DNA from: Bacteroidales bacterium
GTDB taxonomy: Bacteria > Bacteroidota > Bacteroidia > Bacteroidales > Dysgonomonadaceae
NCBI GenBank assembly: GCA_012798745.1
Contig: JAAZMQ010000373.1
Coordinates: forward strand, 1 to 8,237
Direction: 5' to 3'
DNA: 8,237 nt
Shown here: positions 1 to 6,850 of the stretch, piece by piece
How positions within the stretch are numbered: the first letter of the stretch is position 1
Layout: each line of letters begins with the position of its first letter
The notes under the pieces: generated by a model
What the model was told of the DNA's origin: nothing
Database searches by the model: none
Seen by the model: the letters and a program-made list of their open reading frames with translations, nothing else
Program-made: the position numbers and the translations under genes

Positions 1-1341
1 AAATATGTAAACATTTTGTTTATTATATTCTTCATAATTGCTTGTGAAGAGAGTGAACGCTTTAAATTGCAATATGATGATAAAATTCCTCCTAACTCTC
101 CTCAATATCTCTATTATAAACCAACGTATGGTGGAGCACGTATTTATTTCAAACAACCTGAAGATCCGGATGTGCTTACCATTGATGTTACTTATACTAT
201 AAAAAATGGGGAACAGAGAAGGTTCTCAACATCGTATCTCAGCAATTCGATCGACATTAGCGGTTTTGATAGCGACAAACCCTGTATTGTTGAACTTTTC
301 GCTGTAGATAGAGCCGGAAATGAATCGGAGAAAATCTCCGTAACAATTAATCCTCTCCAGCCAAATGTAAAACAAGTGGCAGAATCCATATATTGTATTC
401 CCGGATTCTTTTCATTTTTCGTCAATTGGGATAATGGGCTTAGGCAGACCGTTCATGTTTTTATCGATTATGTTTATCAAACTAAAGAAGGACAAAAGAA
501 CGAAGTCCATTTGGTATATACGTCTCGTGAAGCAGAGGAGATAAAATTAATAAGGGATCCTGGATTTACAGGAGATACAGAGGTCAGTGTTACTGTACGG
601 ATAGATGATGAATACGGGAACTCGAGTGGGAATATTCAATTGGGAAAGATCAATTTAAAGGAAGATTGGCTGATACCAAAAGATTCATGGCAGATACCCG
701 ATACCAACGATTCAACGATAGTAGATCGATGGGGAAACCGTATAAATACCGGAGTTCCGATGGGGTTTTTCAATGGATTGGAGGGACGTGACTATATGGC
801 AATAGATGATATTATCAGTGACGGGACCTTCCCAAATTTTGTTCACACCTATTCGAGAGGTCGTACCGGTGAGCCAAGAGACGGGAACATGCCCTGGAAT
901 TATATAATCGACTTGGGCGATTACTATGAGCTGAGCCGTATCGTTACGCATCAACGTTACAGGCATTCGGGCGCGACAGAATATAGTGGCAGAGAGGATT
1001 ATTATCGCGATGAGAATGTTGGCACATATAGAATGTGGAGATGGGATGATGAGACCCAACGATGGGATTCAATCAGGACCCATAGAATTACTTTTCCGCT
1101 AGGTCTGCCCGACCGTCAATATCGGATTCTGGGAAGACAAGGAGATATGGCGTATATGTATCCCGATGATCCCAAATTTACAAAACCGACTCGTTGGTTT
1201 CGTTATGAGGCATTAACTGGATTTAATAATGATTATCAATCTCTTGGAGCTAATTGTTTATCTGAAATCACGTTGTATGGTCGTAAAGTTGAAGGTTATA
1301 ATAATGAACAAAATCACGATAAAAATGAAAGCAAACCATAA
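1..1341 (+). CDS. Surface lipoprotein with DUF4959-DUF5126-DUF5000 architecture (5' end outside window)
   Basis: Probable surface glycan-binding lipoprotein of a polysaccharide-utilisation-type operon. The frame is open from base 1. The first residues (KYVNILFIIFFIIAC) are most of a lipoprotein signal peptide with lipobox IIAC, Cys at codon 15, followed by acidic EESE, as in surface-exported Bacteroidota lipoproteins. The real ATG is therefore probably only a few codons upstream of the window; TTG at 16 is an internal codon. Domain order by recognition: a DUF4959-like fibronectin-type beta-sandwich (about 20-120, ending in the typical AVDRAGNESE strand), a DUF5126-like repeat of that fold (about 125-220), and a C-terminal DUF5000 domain (about 254-440), a discoidin (F5/8 type C)-like fold with GFFNGLEG, WNYIIDLGDYYELSRI and the closing SEITLYGRK strand. 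No catalytic motif is seen. The stop is 1 nt before the next start, so the two are almost surely co-transcribed. The role in glycan capture is inferred from family and context; the ligand is unknown. Confidence 0.85.
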   Translation, partial: KYVNILFIIFFIIACEESERFKLQYDDKIPPNSPQYLYYKPTYGGARIYFKQPEDPDVLTIDVTYTIKNGEQRRFSTSYLSNSIDISGFDSDKPCIVELFAVDRAGNESEKISVTINPLQPNVKQVAESIYCIPGFFSFFVNWDNGLRQTVHVFIDYVYQTKEGQKNEVHLVYTSREAEEIKLIRDPGFTGDTEVSVTVRIDDEYGNSSGNIQLGKINLKEDWLIPKDSWQIPDTNDSTIVDRWGNRINTGVPMGFFNGLEGRDYMAIDDIISDGTFPNFVHTYSRGRTGEPRDGNMPWNYIIDLGDYYELSRIVTHQRYRHSGATEYSGREDYYRDENVGTYRMWRWDDETQRWDSIRTHRITFPLGLPDRQYRILGRQGDMAYMYPDDPKFTKPTRWFRYEALTGFNNDYQSLGANCLSEITLYGRKVEGYNNEQNHDKNESKP

Positions 1342-1342
1342 T

Positions 1343-3223
1343 ATGACAAGCATCTTTAAATTTAAACATTCTAAATCTACCATTTTAATTCTTTTAATGA
1401 TGGTAATGATGTATTCATGTGATGATATATACGACAATGTAAAAGAGTATGCAAAAGGTGAAACTATATATGCACCTACTTTCGATACATGTTATGCAAC
1501 ACTCGGTTATGAGCGAGCAGAAATTGACTTGAGGAAAGATGGCCGTATACCGTCCGGTAAATTCGATAAAGGCTCTGCGATAAAAACCGTTGTTGTTTAT
1601 GACGAAAATACGCCTTCAGAAAAAGTAATCATTATAGACAGCCTCTGTTCTTATGTAAACATTACGGAATTAACAGAGCCGCGTATATATCGATTTAAAA
1701 TTTATACTGAAGATAAATTCGGCAATCGCTCAATTCCTCAGGAAATAGCGCTTGTTCCTTATACTTCGGCTGACGTGAAGGTTCTGAAAGAAGGGATTTT
1801 GGATCCGGTAACCTCTGTTGCTCCGAACGCATTGGTAATGGAGTGGCCCACGAGTTTACATACTCTCTTGATGGAATATCATGGTCTTACTTATGAATTT
1901 GAAAATCAGGAGGGAGATACCATTACCGGTAGCTGTGGAAAAAATCCTCGTATTTACAGTGGGAATTTACCTGCCGGTGAGGAGGTTGTTTTCAACATGA
2001 AATACCGATTGTTGCCACTTCTTGATGACGGGAGAAAATTGCTTGATACCATTGAAGTGGAAAAACCGTTTCTTGTTAAGATGCCCACCAAGGATCAACC
2101 GTTTATTCCTCAAGAACTAAAAATTTTGAGAGCAAATGGAGTTACAGAATTCACCACCGAAAATGTAGAAAATGTTACATCAATAACCTATCCGATGAAC
2201 ATGACCACCTTTGCCGATCTGTTCTATTTTCCGAACATAACATCGCTTGATCTTACAGGAAGAGGTCTGGAAGGGATTCTGGAAACACTTACTTATGCGA
2301 AAAACGACATGCGTAGTATAGTAGGAGGTGGAAAGTGGCAGGAATTTATGATGCCTGTAGATAAACCGGCACTCATCAAGACGCCTGAAAGTTTACAAAC
2401 GTTGAAAGATTTGCTAGATGCAGGACAGATAAAACACATAAAGTATATTCCTAAATCGTTGGGGCTTGAATTTGATAAATTTCTGGCTCCTTATATTGAA
2501 TCTGGAATTGTTGAACTTCTTGACTACGATCGCCCACACTCATTCTTTCCTGACCGTGTATTTATCGAACCTCAATTTTATGCACATGGACGTGTGCAAG
2601 ACGTCCGGTGGGATATGAATGTATCGTATTCGGGGGACTTTTTACCCCGTCCCGGGCTAAAAGATGTTTCCAAATTTGATTCTAAAAACGATATTGTAAA
2701 TGGGCAATCAATTGATCTCCGTTTGGATCAATTAATTCAAAAAGACGGTAAAAATATCTACCGTTGCGTAATTGTTGGAGACAGAGCTTCATTCTTTTTT
2801 GCTCTTCCCAGAGAATGGCGGTTTGACAACCGTCGTTACCCCTATCTGAAATTCAAGATGTTTATTGGTTGCGATAAGTCATTGGTTAGTAACATTGGAG
2901 GTAATAATCATCATGTGTTTAGGGCTCCTTGGATTCGTCCGATGAATCGTTTGTGGGGTTTCAGTGGAAATAGCGATTACGGGCAAGAGGTCTGGGATCC
3001 GGGTCGTCATCCCTCCATGACAGATGAAGAGATCCAAAAATCATGGCGTGAATACACTGTCAATATGAGCAATAATGATGGAGGAGACAATTCAAATAAG
3101 CGAAACAGGGTCTATGTATTTAATATCGGACATGAAGATGGAGTAACATGGAAATATGATCCCAACAACGAAATAGTTATTTACATAGCGGATGTTCGTC
3201 TTTGCAAAACGCCTAATGATTAA
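1343..3223 (+). CDS. DUF4998-type surface lipoprotein with LRR-like middle and C-terminal beta-sandwich
   Basis: Probable outer-surface binding lipoprotein, partner of the gene before it. The frame is open from 1229, but the ATG at 1343 gives an ideal 26-residue lipoprotein signal (basic start, hydrophobic LILLMMVMM, lipobox MYSC with Cys26) and avoids overlap with the upstream gene. ATGs at 1304 and 1325 are possible alternatives. CDDIYDN after the lipobox is an acidic surface-export-like signal. Residues about 39-250 resemble DUF4998 (start GETIY, then strand-rich IYRFKIYTEDKFGNRS). Residues about 270-330 hold at least one leucine-rich-repeat-like unit (FADLFYFPNITSLDLTGRG, 290-308). Residues about 429-626 look like a carbohydrate-binding beta-sandwich that ends in the typical IVIYIADVRLCK strand. 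No enzymatic residues are recognised. The protein is 626 residues. It is followed after 25 nt by the sialidase-like gene, consistent with one transcript. The domain call is from sequence resemblance; the ligand is unknown. Confidence 0.8.
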   Translation: MTSIFKFKHSKSTILILLMMVMMYSCDDIYDNVKEYAKGETIYAPTFDTCYATLGYERAEIDLRKDGRIPSGKFDKGSAIKTVVVYDENTPSEKVIIIDSLCSYVNITELTEPRIYRFKIYTEDKFGNRSIPQEIALVPYTSADVKVLKEGILDPVTSVAPNALVMEWPTSLHTLLMEYHGLTYEFENQEGDTITGSCGKNPRIYSGNLPAGEEVVFNMKYRLLPLLDDGRKLLDTIEVEKPFLVKMPTKDQPFIPQELKILRANGVTEFTTENVENVTSITYPMNMTTFADLFYFPNITSLDLTGRGLEGILETLTYAKNDMRSIVGGGKWQEFMMPVDKPALIKTPESLQTLKDLLDAGQIKHIKYIPKSLGLEFDKFLAPYIESGIVELLDYDRPHSFFPDRVFIEPQFYAHGRVQDVRWDMNVSYSGDFLPRPGLKDVSKFDSKNDIVNGQSIDLRLDQLIQKDGKNIYRCVIVGDRASFFFALPREWRFDNRRYPYLKFKMFIGCDKSLVSNIGGNNHHVFRAPWIRPMNRLWGFSGNSDYGQEVWDPGRHPSMTDEEIQKSWREYTVNMSNNDGGDNSNKRNRVYVFNIGHEDGVTWKYDPNNEIVIYIADVRLCKTPND

Positions 3224-3248
3224 GTAATATTTAAACAAATTCTAAGAT

Positions 3249-5084
3249 ATGAGTACAGTAAAACTTCAAAACATTATATTTTGCATCATTATCATCTGTG
3301 GAACAATCACGTTGCTTTCAGCATGTCATAAAGATGAAGAGGTTGAAAACTCGATTGATGAAAAAACGTACCAACCTATCAAAATGACGCCAACAAGTGG
3401 TGTACGGCTTGCGTGGGATTATAGTACGTTGAATCAATTGTCGGTTTCCGGGAATTCACCCAAAATGTTGCGTATTTCAGATACATCGATGATAACAGTC
3501 TATGAAGACGAGGGTTCAATATATCTGATTCGAAGCGAGGATAACGGAGAAAGCTGGAGTCGACCTGAAGTATTATTTAAAAAATCTTCTCATTATGGGA
3601 AACATTTAGAGTATGAAATAATTTTCGAGGATTTGATGACTCAACCGGATATAATTCAACTTGAAAACGGAGATTTAATCGCGGCATGTAGTGTTCAATA
3701 TTACTATATGTATCCTATAGAGACAGCTGATCAAGATACGGTTTATATAGAATATCCGGCATCAATTCTTGTTAAACATATAAGCGGTGGAACTATTGTT
3801 GAACCGGGACAGGTGGTTTATACCAATCTGGGGTGTCAGCATCCTGAGCTTCTGCAACTTCCTGATGGTTCATTACAGTTGTACTTTACGAATGGTAACA
3901 TGCCGATTACCTTAGAAATGATAAACTCTACCGAGTTGTCTCCAGAAATAAAGGAACAGAGGATCGACATGATTGAATCGAATGATGGCGGATATACTTG
4001 GACGGGATTCATTCAAGAGATTGGTCCCGATGGGCAAGATGAAAGATGGGCAGGGGCAAAAACCGTCGTTTCCAGAATTCATAAAAATAACATAGGTCCT
4101 TCGGCTCAAATTTTGAAGGATGAGATTGTTCTTGCGTTTGCTGACGATAAAACCGTGACATTTAAGCCTTATATTGCAAAAACAGCAATCAGTAATGCAT
4201 GGCCATACTCAATAAACGGAGACACTCCGGACAGATACTATGCGTTTTACGAATTACGTCCTGAAAGCAAGAAACTTACTATGCCGACTCTTTTAACTGT
4301 ATCCCCGGATGTATCTCTGCTCTCATATGATACGAACGAGAACAGAAAATACAATACCCAGACAGTGGAAGTGGTGGTTAGTGACGAAAGTGCAAAAGAT
4401 TTTACCAAGGCTACACGTCCGTTTCTTTTTCCCGACAAGGTAAATGCAATTAACAACTCTTTAATGCAGTTTGATGAAAAAACAATCGTTGCTATTACAT
4501 CAGCTAATTATCCTGATTTCGAAGCATATGCTCTTTGGTGTATTAAGGGGTATTTAATCGATGATTTAGAGATAAGTGGCAGCGAAATTGTGGAGTATCC
4601 TATTTTTGTGGGAGGTTTATCGGCTTCAAATGTTAGAGTAGGACTTGGGGTTGATGCTTCCAATCTCTATATCAGTGCAGATGTAACGGATCTGACACCG
4701 ATTGAGGCAGAACCGGGAACACAGATAGGAGATGGCGTTTATTTTTATATAGATGCTGCCAATCTTTCTTTATTGGATGTCGATGAAGGTATTTCAAAAA
4801 TATGGGTTTCCTCCAATGGTGATGTTTCACGCTGGGACGGACAAAAGGGAAGATGGGTTACTTCTTCTGCTGATGGAATAGCAGTTATTACTACTTCTAC
4901 CGAATCAGGGTATAAATTGGATGTTACTATACCTAAATCAAGATTAACTAATTTTAACAATTCTGGCATTCGTTTTGCAGTTGGATTAAGCGATTATTCT
5001 GATGTTAATGAAGGAACAGTTGAACTGCTTTCACAATGCAAAGATCTTCGCTCAAGTTCTTGGTTGGGTGTTACTTTTAAATGA
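3249..5084 (+). CDS. Sialidase-like (BNR/Asp-box) lipoprotein with C-terminal CBM9-like domain
   Basis: Predicted surface glycan-active or glycan-binding lipoprotein with a six-bladed-propeller-type domain. The signal peptide has lipobox LLSAC (Cys26), followed by HKDEEVEN. Two Asp-boxes are clear: SEDNGESW at 96-103 and SNDGGYTW at 244-251. The segment CQHPELLQLPDGSLQLYF also resembles a propeller blade of bacterial BNR proteins. Residues about 449-611 resemble a CBM9/DOMON-like beta-sandwich (DGVYFYIDAAN, WVSSNGDVSRWDG, YKLDVTIPKSRL, closing SSSWLGVTF). The usual sialidase [FY]RIP motif is not intact: the candidate position reads MLRIS (R75). True GH33 sialidase activity is therefore uncertain; a related exo-glycosidase or a non-catalytic binding propeller is equally possible. 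The gene is the last of the three-lipoprotein set, and a hairpin follows 123 nt after the stop. The start ATG at 3249 is the only one that gives a full signal peptide. Confidence 0.82.
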   Translation: MSTVKLQNIIFCIIIICGTITLLSACHKDEEVENSIDEKTYQPIKMTPTSGVRLAWDYSTLNQLSVSGNSPKMLRISDTSMITVYEDEGSIYLIRSEDNGESWSRPEVLFKKSSHYGKHLEYEIIFEDLMTQPDIIQLENGDLIAACSVQYYYMYPIETADQDTVYIEYPASILVKHISGGTIVEPGQVVYTNLGCQHPELLQLPDGSLQLYFTNGNMPITLEMINSTELSPEIKEQRIDMIESNDGGYTWTGFIQEIGPDGQDERWAGAKTVVSRIHKNNIGPSAQILKDEIVLAFADDKTVTFKPYIAKTAISNAWPYSINGDTPDRYYAFYELRPESKKLTMPTLLTVSPDVSLLSYDTNENRKYNTQTVEVVVSDESAKDFTKATRPFLFPDKVNAINNSLMQFDEKTIVAITSANYPDFEAYALWCIKGYLIDDLEISGSEIVEYPIFVGGLSASNVRVGLGVDASNLYISADVTDLTPIEAEPGTQIGDGVYFYIDAANLSLLDVDEGISKIWVSSNGDVSRWDGQKGRWVTSSADGIAVITTSTESGYKLDVTIPKSRLTNFNNSGIRFAVGLSDYSDVNEGTVELLSQCKDLRSSSWLGVTFK

Positions 5085-5207
5085 TTATACAATTGTTCCT
5101 GATAAAAACCATTGCATATCCTTTGGAGGATTATTGATTATGGAGCAGATTAATACGCGAATTCCTGACAAAGATCAAGCAATAGAATGGTAGAATTGGG
5201 GCTTAAT
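5085..5207 (+). other. Intergenic spacer after the lipoprotein operon; no supportable gene
   Basis: Short AT-rich spacer between the sialidase-like gene and the terminator hairpin. It contains GGAGGA at 5127-5132, followed after 8 nt by an ATG (5141) that opens a 17-codon frame (MEQINTRIPDKDQAIEW, stop 5192). The spacing looks like a ribosome-binding site, but the peptide has no recognisable feature. It may be chance or the vestige of a lost gene. Confidence 0.3.
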
Positions 5208-5249
5208 AATTATAAGGGGAACCGTTTTTTTACGATTCCCCTTATAATT
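5208..5249 (+). terminator. Operon-end hairpin, probable intrinsic terminator and intron docking site
   Basis: A perfect 14-bp inverted repeat (AATTATAAGGGGAA at 5208-5221, its complement at 5236-5249) encloses a 14-nt loop that contains seven T (5225-5231). It lies 123 nt after the last lipoprotein gene. There is no T-tract after the stem: the sequence goes straight into GTGTGCTGTGC, the 5' end of a group II intron. Class C group II introns are known to insert just downstream of terminator stems, so the original T-tract was probably separated by the insertion and then lost. Termination function is inferred. Confidence 0.7.
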
Positions 5250-5732
5250 GTGTGCTGTGCATGGATGATTAACTTGGAGGGGGAAGTCCACATAAGGTAA
5301 GGGTTTATAGATGCCACTAACCATTGGCTAATGTCAAAGGTGACCAGAGCGAGTTGGAATTTGAAAGGAGCCTATGGCAAAACCTGCCCCGAGGAATACA
5401 AACTGCATCAGGCATAATCAGTGGGATGAGACTGCAAAACAAGTCGAAGTTCGAATGTTATACAGACACCGGAGTGTGTGTATATGTACTTTGGAGATGA
5501 GATGAAGGTTAATTGCCTTACCACAAGAGGTCTCACGAACATGAGAAAACAGTGTCAGTTGGGTATTCGTACAGCAGTAGACAGATAAATCCAGCAAAGC
5601 ATTGCACAAAATGTCGTATATCTACGGGTCTCGGTTCTGCGACCACAGCTCTACAGGCTCAGACTCAAGCGGTCGGCAAATCGGGCACTTCGAAAATATC
5701 GACAGTACATTAATGCGGAATATATTCATGCG
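5250..5732 (+). ncRNA. Group II intron RNA, domain I to about domain III remnant (non-coding stretch)
   Basis: This stretch of nearly 500 nt has no supportable gene. It holds the ribozyme part of the intron upstream of its maturase frame. Small local hairpins can be seen, for example ACACCGGAGTGTGT near 5465-5478. Open frames crossing it (for example 5513-5713) have no recognisable protein features and are taken as chance. Since the 3' catalytic domains are missing, no activity is expected. Domain assignment beyond the first about 200 nt is a guess. Confidence 0.55.
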
Positions 5733-6060
5733 ATGAATATGGACCCGGAACGTTTTTTAACTAAGTACAATGTAGCAAACTGATCGAAGTATTATTCCGA
5801 TCTATAAAGGACAGCAGGACGACATCGTTTGGCCACGAATATTTCGATACAGGAGTTATACTGGGAGAGTACTTCGAGGAAACTCGAGAGGGGTATTCCG
5901 GGGCAGGCCTTGCTCAGTCCACTACTTGGGACTGTGCTTCTCAATGAATTAGAATGGGATCTTGAGAGACAGTGACATCAAATTATCCGCTGTGCCGATG
6001 ATTTGGTAATACTCTGCAAGATCAAACACAGTGCTTAGAGAACGATAGGAAGTATTTCAA
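5733..6060 (+). pseudogene. ltrA-like: Group II intron reverse transcriptase/maturase, broken
   Basis: Remnant of the intron-encoded protein that reverse-transcribes and helps splice group II introns. A plausible start is ATG 5733 (MNMDPERFL). Reading shifts near 5765 to VQCSKLIEVL, which runs without a stop into RSIKDSRT...FDTGVILGEYFEETREG. In intact maturases these blocks are separated by a few hundred residues, so an internal in-frame deletion near 5790-5797 has removed most of the fingers/palm region. A one-base insertion at 5894 shifts the frame in the middle of the GIPQG motif; reading then continues as IPGQALLSPLLGTVLLNELEWDLER. In-frame TGA (5973) and TAG (6036) follow. The catalytic YADD box reads CADD (5991-6002). 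The thumb, maturase X and endonuclease domains are missing. Clearly non-functional. Confidence 0.82.
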
Positions 6061-6733
6061 ACCAGCGGATATGCAAACGTTTCAAAGAGATATTGATGGA
6101 TGATATCGCCACAGGGAGCAGATTGGTTTTACATCGATGTTACAGATGGACATTAAAAAATCTTTCCTGCGATCAACGTTTCCGAAACCGTCCTCGCAAC
6201 AAGAGTAAAGCCGGGAAAGCCAACAAAAAGTAAAAACGATAGCCGGAGGATTGTTACGGGATAAAGAGAAAAACCGGTGATAGGACATTTGCTTATCAAG
6301 ACGAATTGAATTTGTATTGTATTAGTGGGTATTAGCTCAGAAGAAGACAGATAAGAATAAGATTTATTCTTTTCATGAAGTCGATGTACAGTGCATCAGT
6401 AAAAGAAAAGATTATAAACAGTACAAGTTTGGCAACAAAGTAACACGTACTGCTATGAGAGTGATTACAGGAGTATTGAGTTTCAGGAATGAATTTGACG
6501 GGGTATACCTTGGATAAAACTATTGAACACGCAGAACACCTGACAGGTCAAATTCCCCGACACTGCATTCGCAAGCGTGCGGGAATCGAGTCGGTTGTCG
6601 GGCGTTCGATGAAGATCATTGTCTTTGTAGGAATTATTGTAGAGGAATAATAGGGGGTAAGATCAATGTAATGCTTGCAGCAGTCGGATTCAACTTCAAG
6701 AGAATGAGAGACAAATGGAGGTCGTCTTTTTAG
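6061..6733 (+). pseudogene. IS5/IS1182-like DDE transposase, C-terminal remnant with frameshifts
   Basis: Decayed transposase of the IS5/IS1182-like DDE group (the exact ISfinder family is not resolved). Pieces appear in order across several frames: YRWTLKNLSCDQRFRNRPRN and a basic KSKAGKANKK stretch; KTIAGGLLRDKEKN; the long core LAQKKTDKNKIYSFHE (about 6333-6380), then KQYKFGNKVTRT and VLSFRNEFDG; after a frameshift, TLDKTIEHAEHLTGQIPR; then RKRAGIESVVGR; and finally CRNYCRGIIGGKINVMLA and FNFKRMRDKWRSSF before TAG at 6731-6733. The N-terminal third, including the first catalytic Asp region, is missing. A deletion near 6566 joins the IPR of the HLTGQ segment directly to RKRAGIE, so the usual VDRGY block with the second catalytic Asp is also lost. 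At least four frameshifts or stops are present. Inactive. Confidence 0.82.
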
Positions 6734-6840
6734 TCTTTTTGGAACAGATGTCCTTTTCCCTGAAAATACAACTTGGCTCGAATCAGGTCGGAATAAACTT
6801 CCAATTAAAAGAAAAATGGACTTTTTAAGGTTCGACTAAA
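6061..6840 (+). mobile_element. IS5/IS1182-like insertion-sequence remnant, right part
   Basis: Covers the transposase pseudogene plus about 107 nt of non-coding tail that could be the right end of the IS. A segment near 6821-6838 (CTTTTTAAGGTTCGACTA) may be the right terminal inverted repeat. No matching left repeat is found in the window because the left part is deleted and replaced by group II intron sequence. No target-site duplication can therefore be identified. The right boundary is a guess based on where the next gene begins. Confidence 0.45.
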
Positions 6841-6850
6841 TATTTTTTTG

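Larger units (their letters stand above)
5250..6060 (+). mobile_element. Degenerate group II intron, 5' part only (probably class C)
   Basis: The element starts with GTGTGCTGTGCATGGATG, which fits the GTGYG 5' boundary of group II introns. It continues with domain-I-like landmarks: AACTTGGAGGGGGAAGTCC, GGAGCCTATGGCAAAACCTG and CGAGGAATACAAACTGCATC. A reverse transcriptase/maturase remnant follows. The RT block LSPLLGTVLLNELEWDLER is typical of class C and related bacterial introns, and the position directly after a terminator-like hairpin supports class C. No domain V (catalytic hairpin) or domain VI is visible, and the right end is cut off near 6060, where transposase sequence begins. The intron cannot splice or move as it stands. 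The exact right breakpoint is uncertain by about 20 nt. Confidence 0.75.

Noticed and set aside
712..1059. 115-residue minus-strand frame
   Set aside because: Antisense to the well-supported DUF5000 domain; low-complexity hydrophobic translation without motif.
5002..5193. 63-residue + frame overlapping the end of the sialidase-like gene
   Set aside because: It overlaps the conserved CBM9-like tail in another frame and has no recognisable features. Only its end, a 17-codon frame at 5141, has an RBS-like spacing, and this is too short to call.
5418..5713. Small frames on both strands (5418-5609 minus, 5513-5713 plus)
   Set aside because: They fall in the group II intron RNA region and their translations look random; RNA structure explains this stretch better.
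6000..6850. Search for intron domain V/VI and 3' splice end
   Set aside because: No domain V-like hairpin with its AGC/GAAA pattern was found before or after the transposase remnant, so the 3' end of the intron is treated as deleted.
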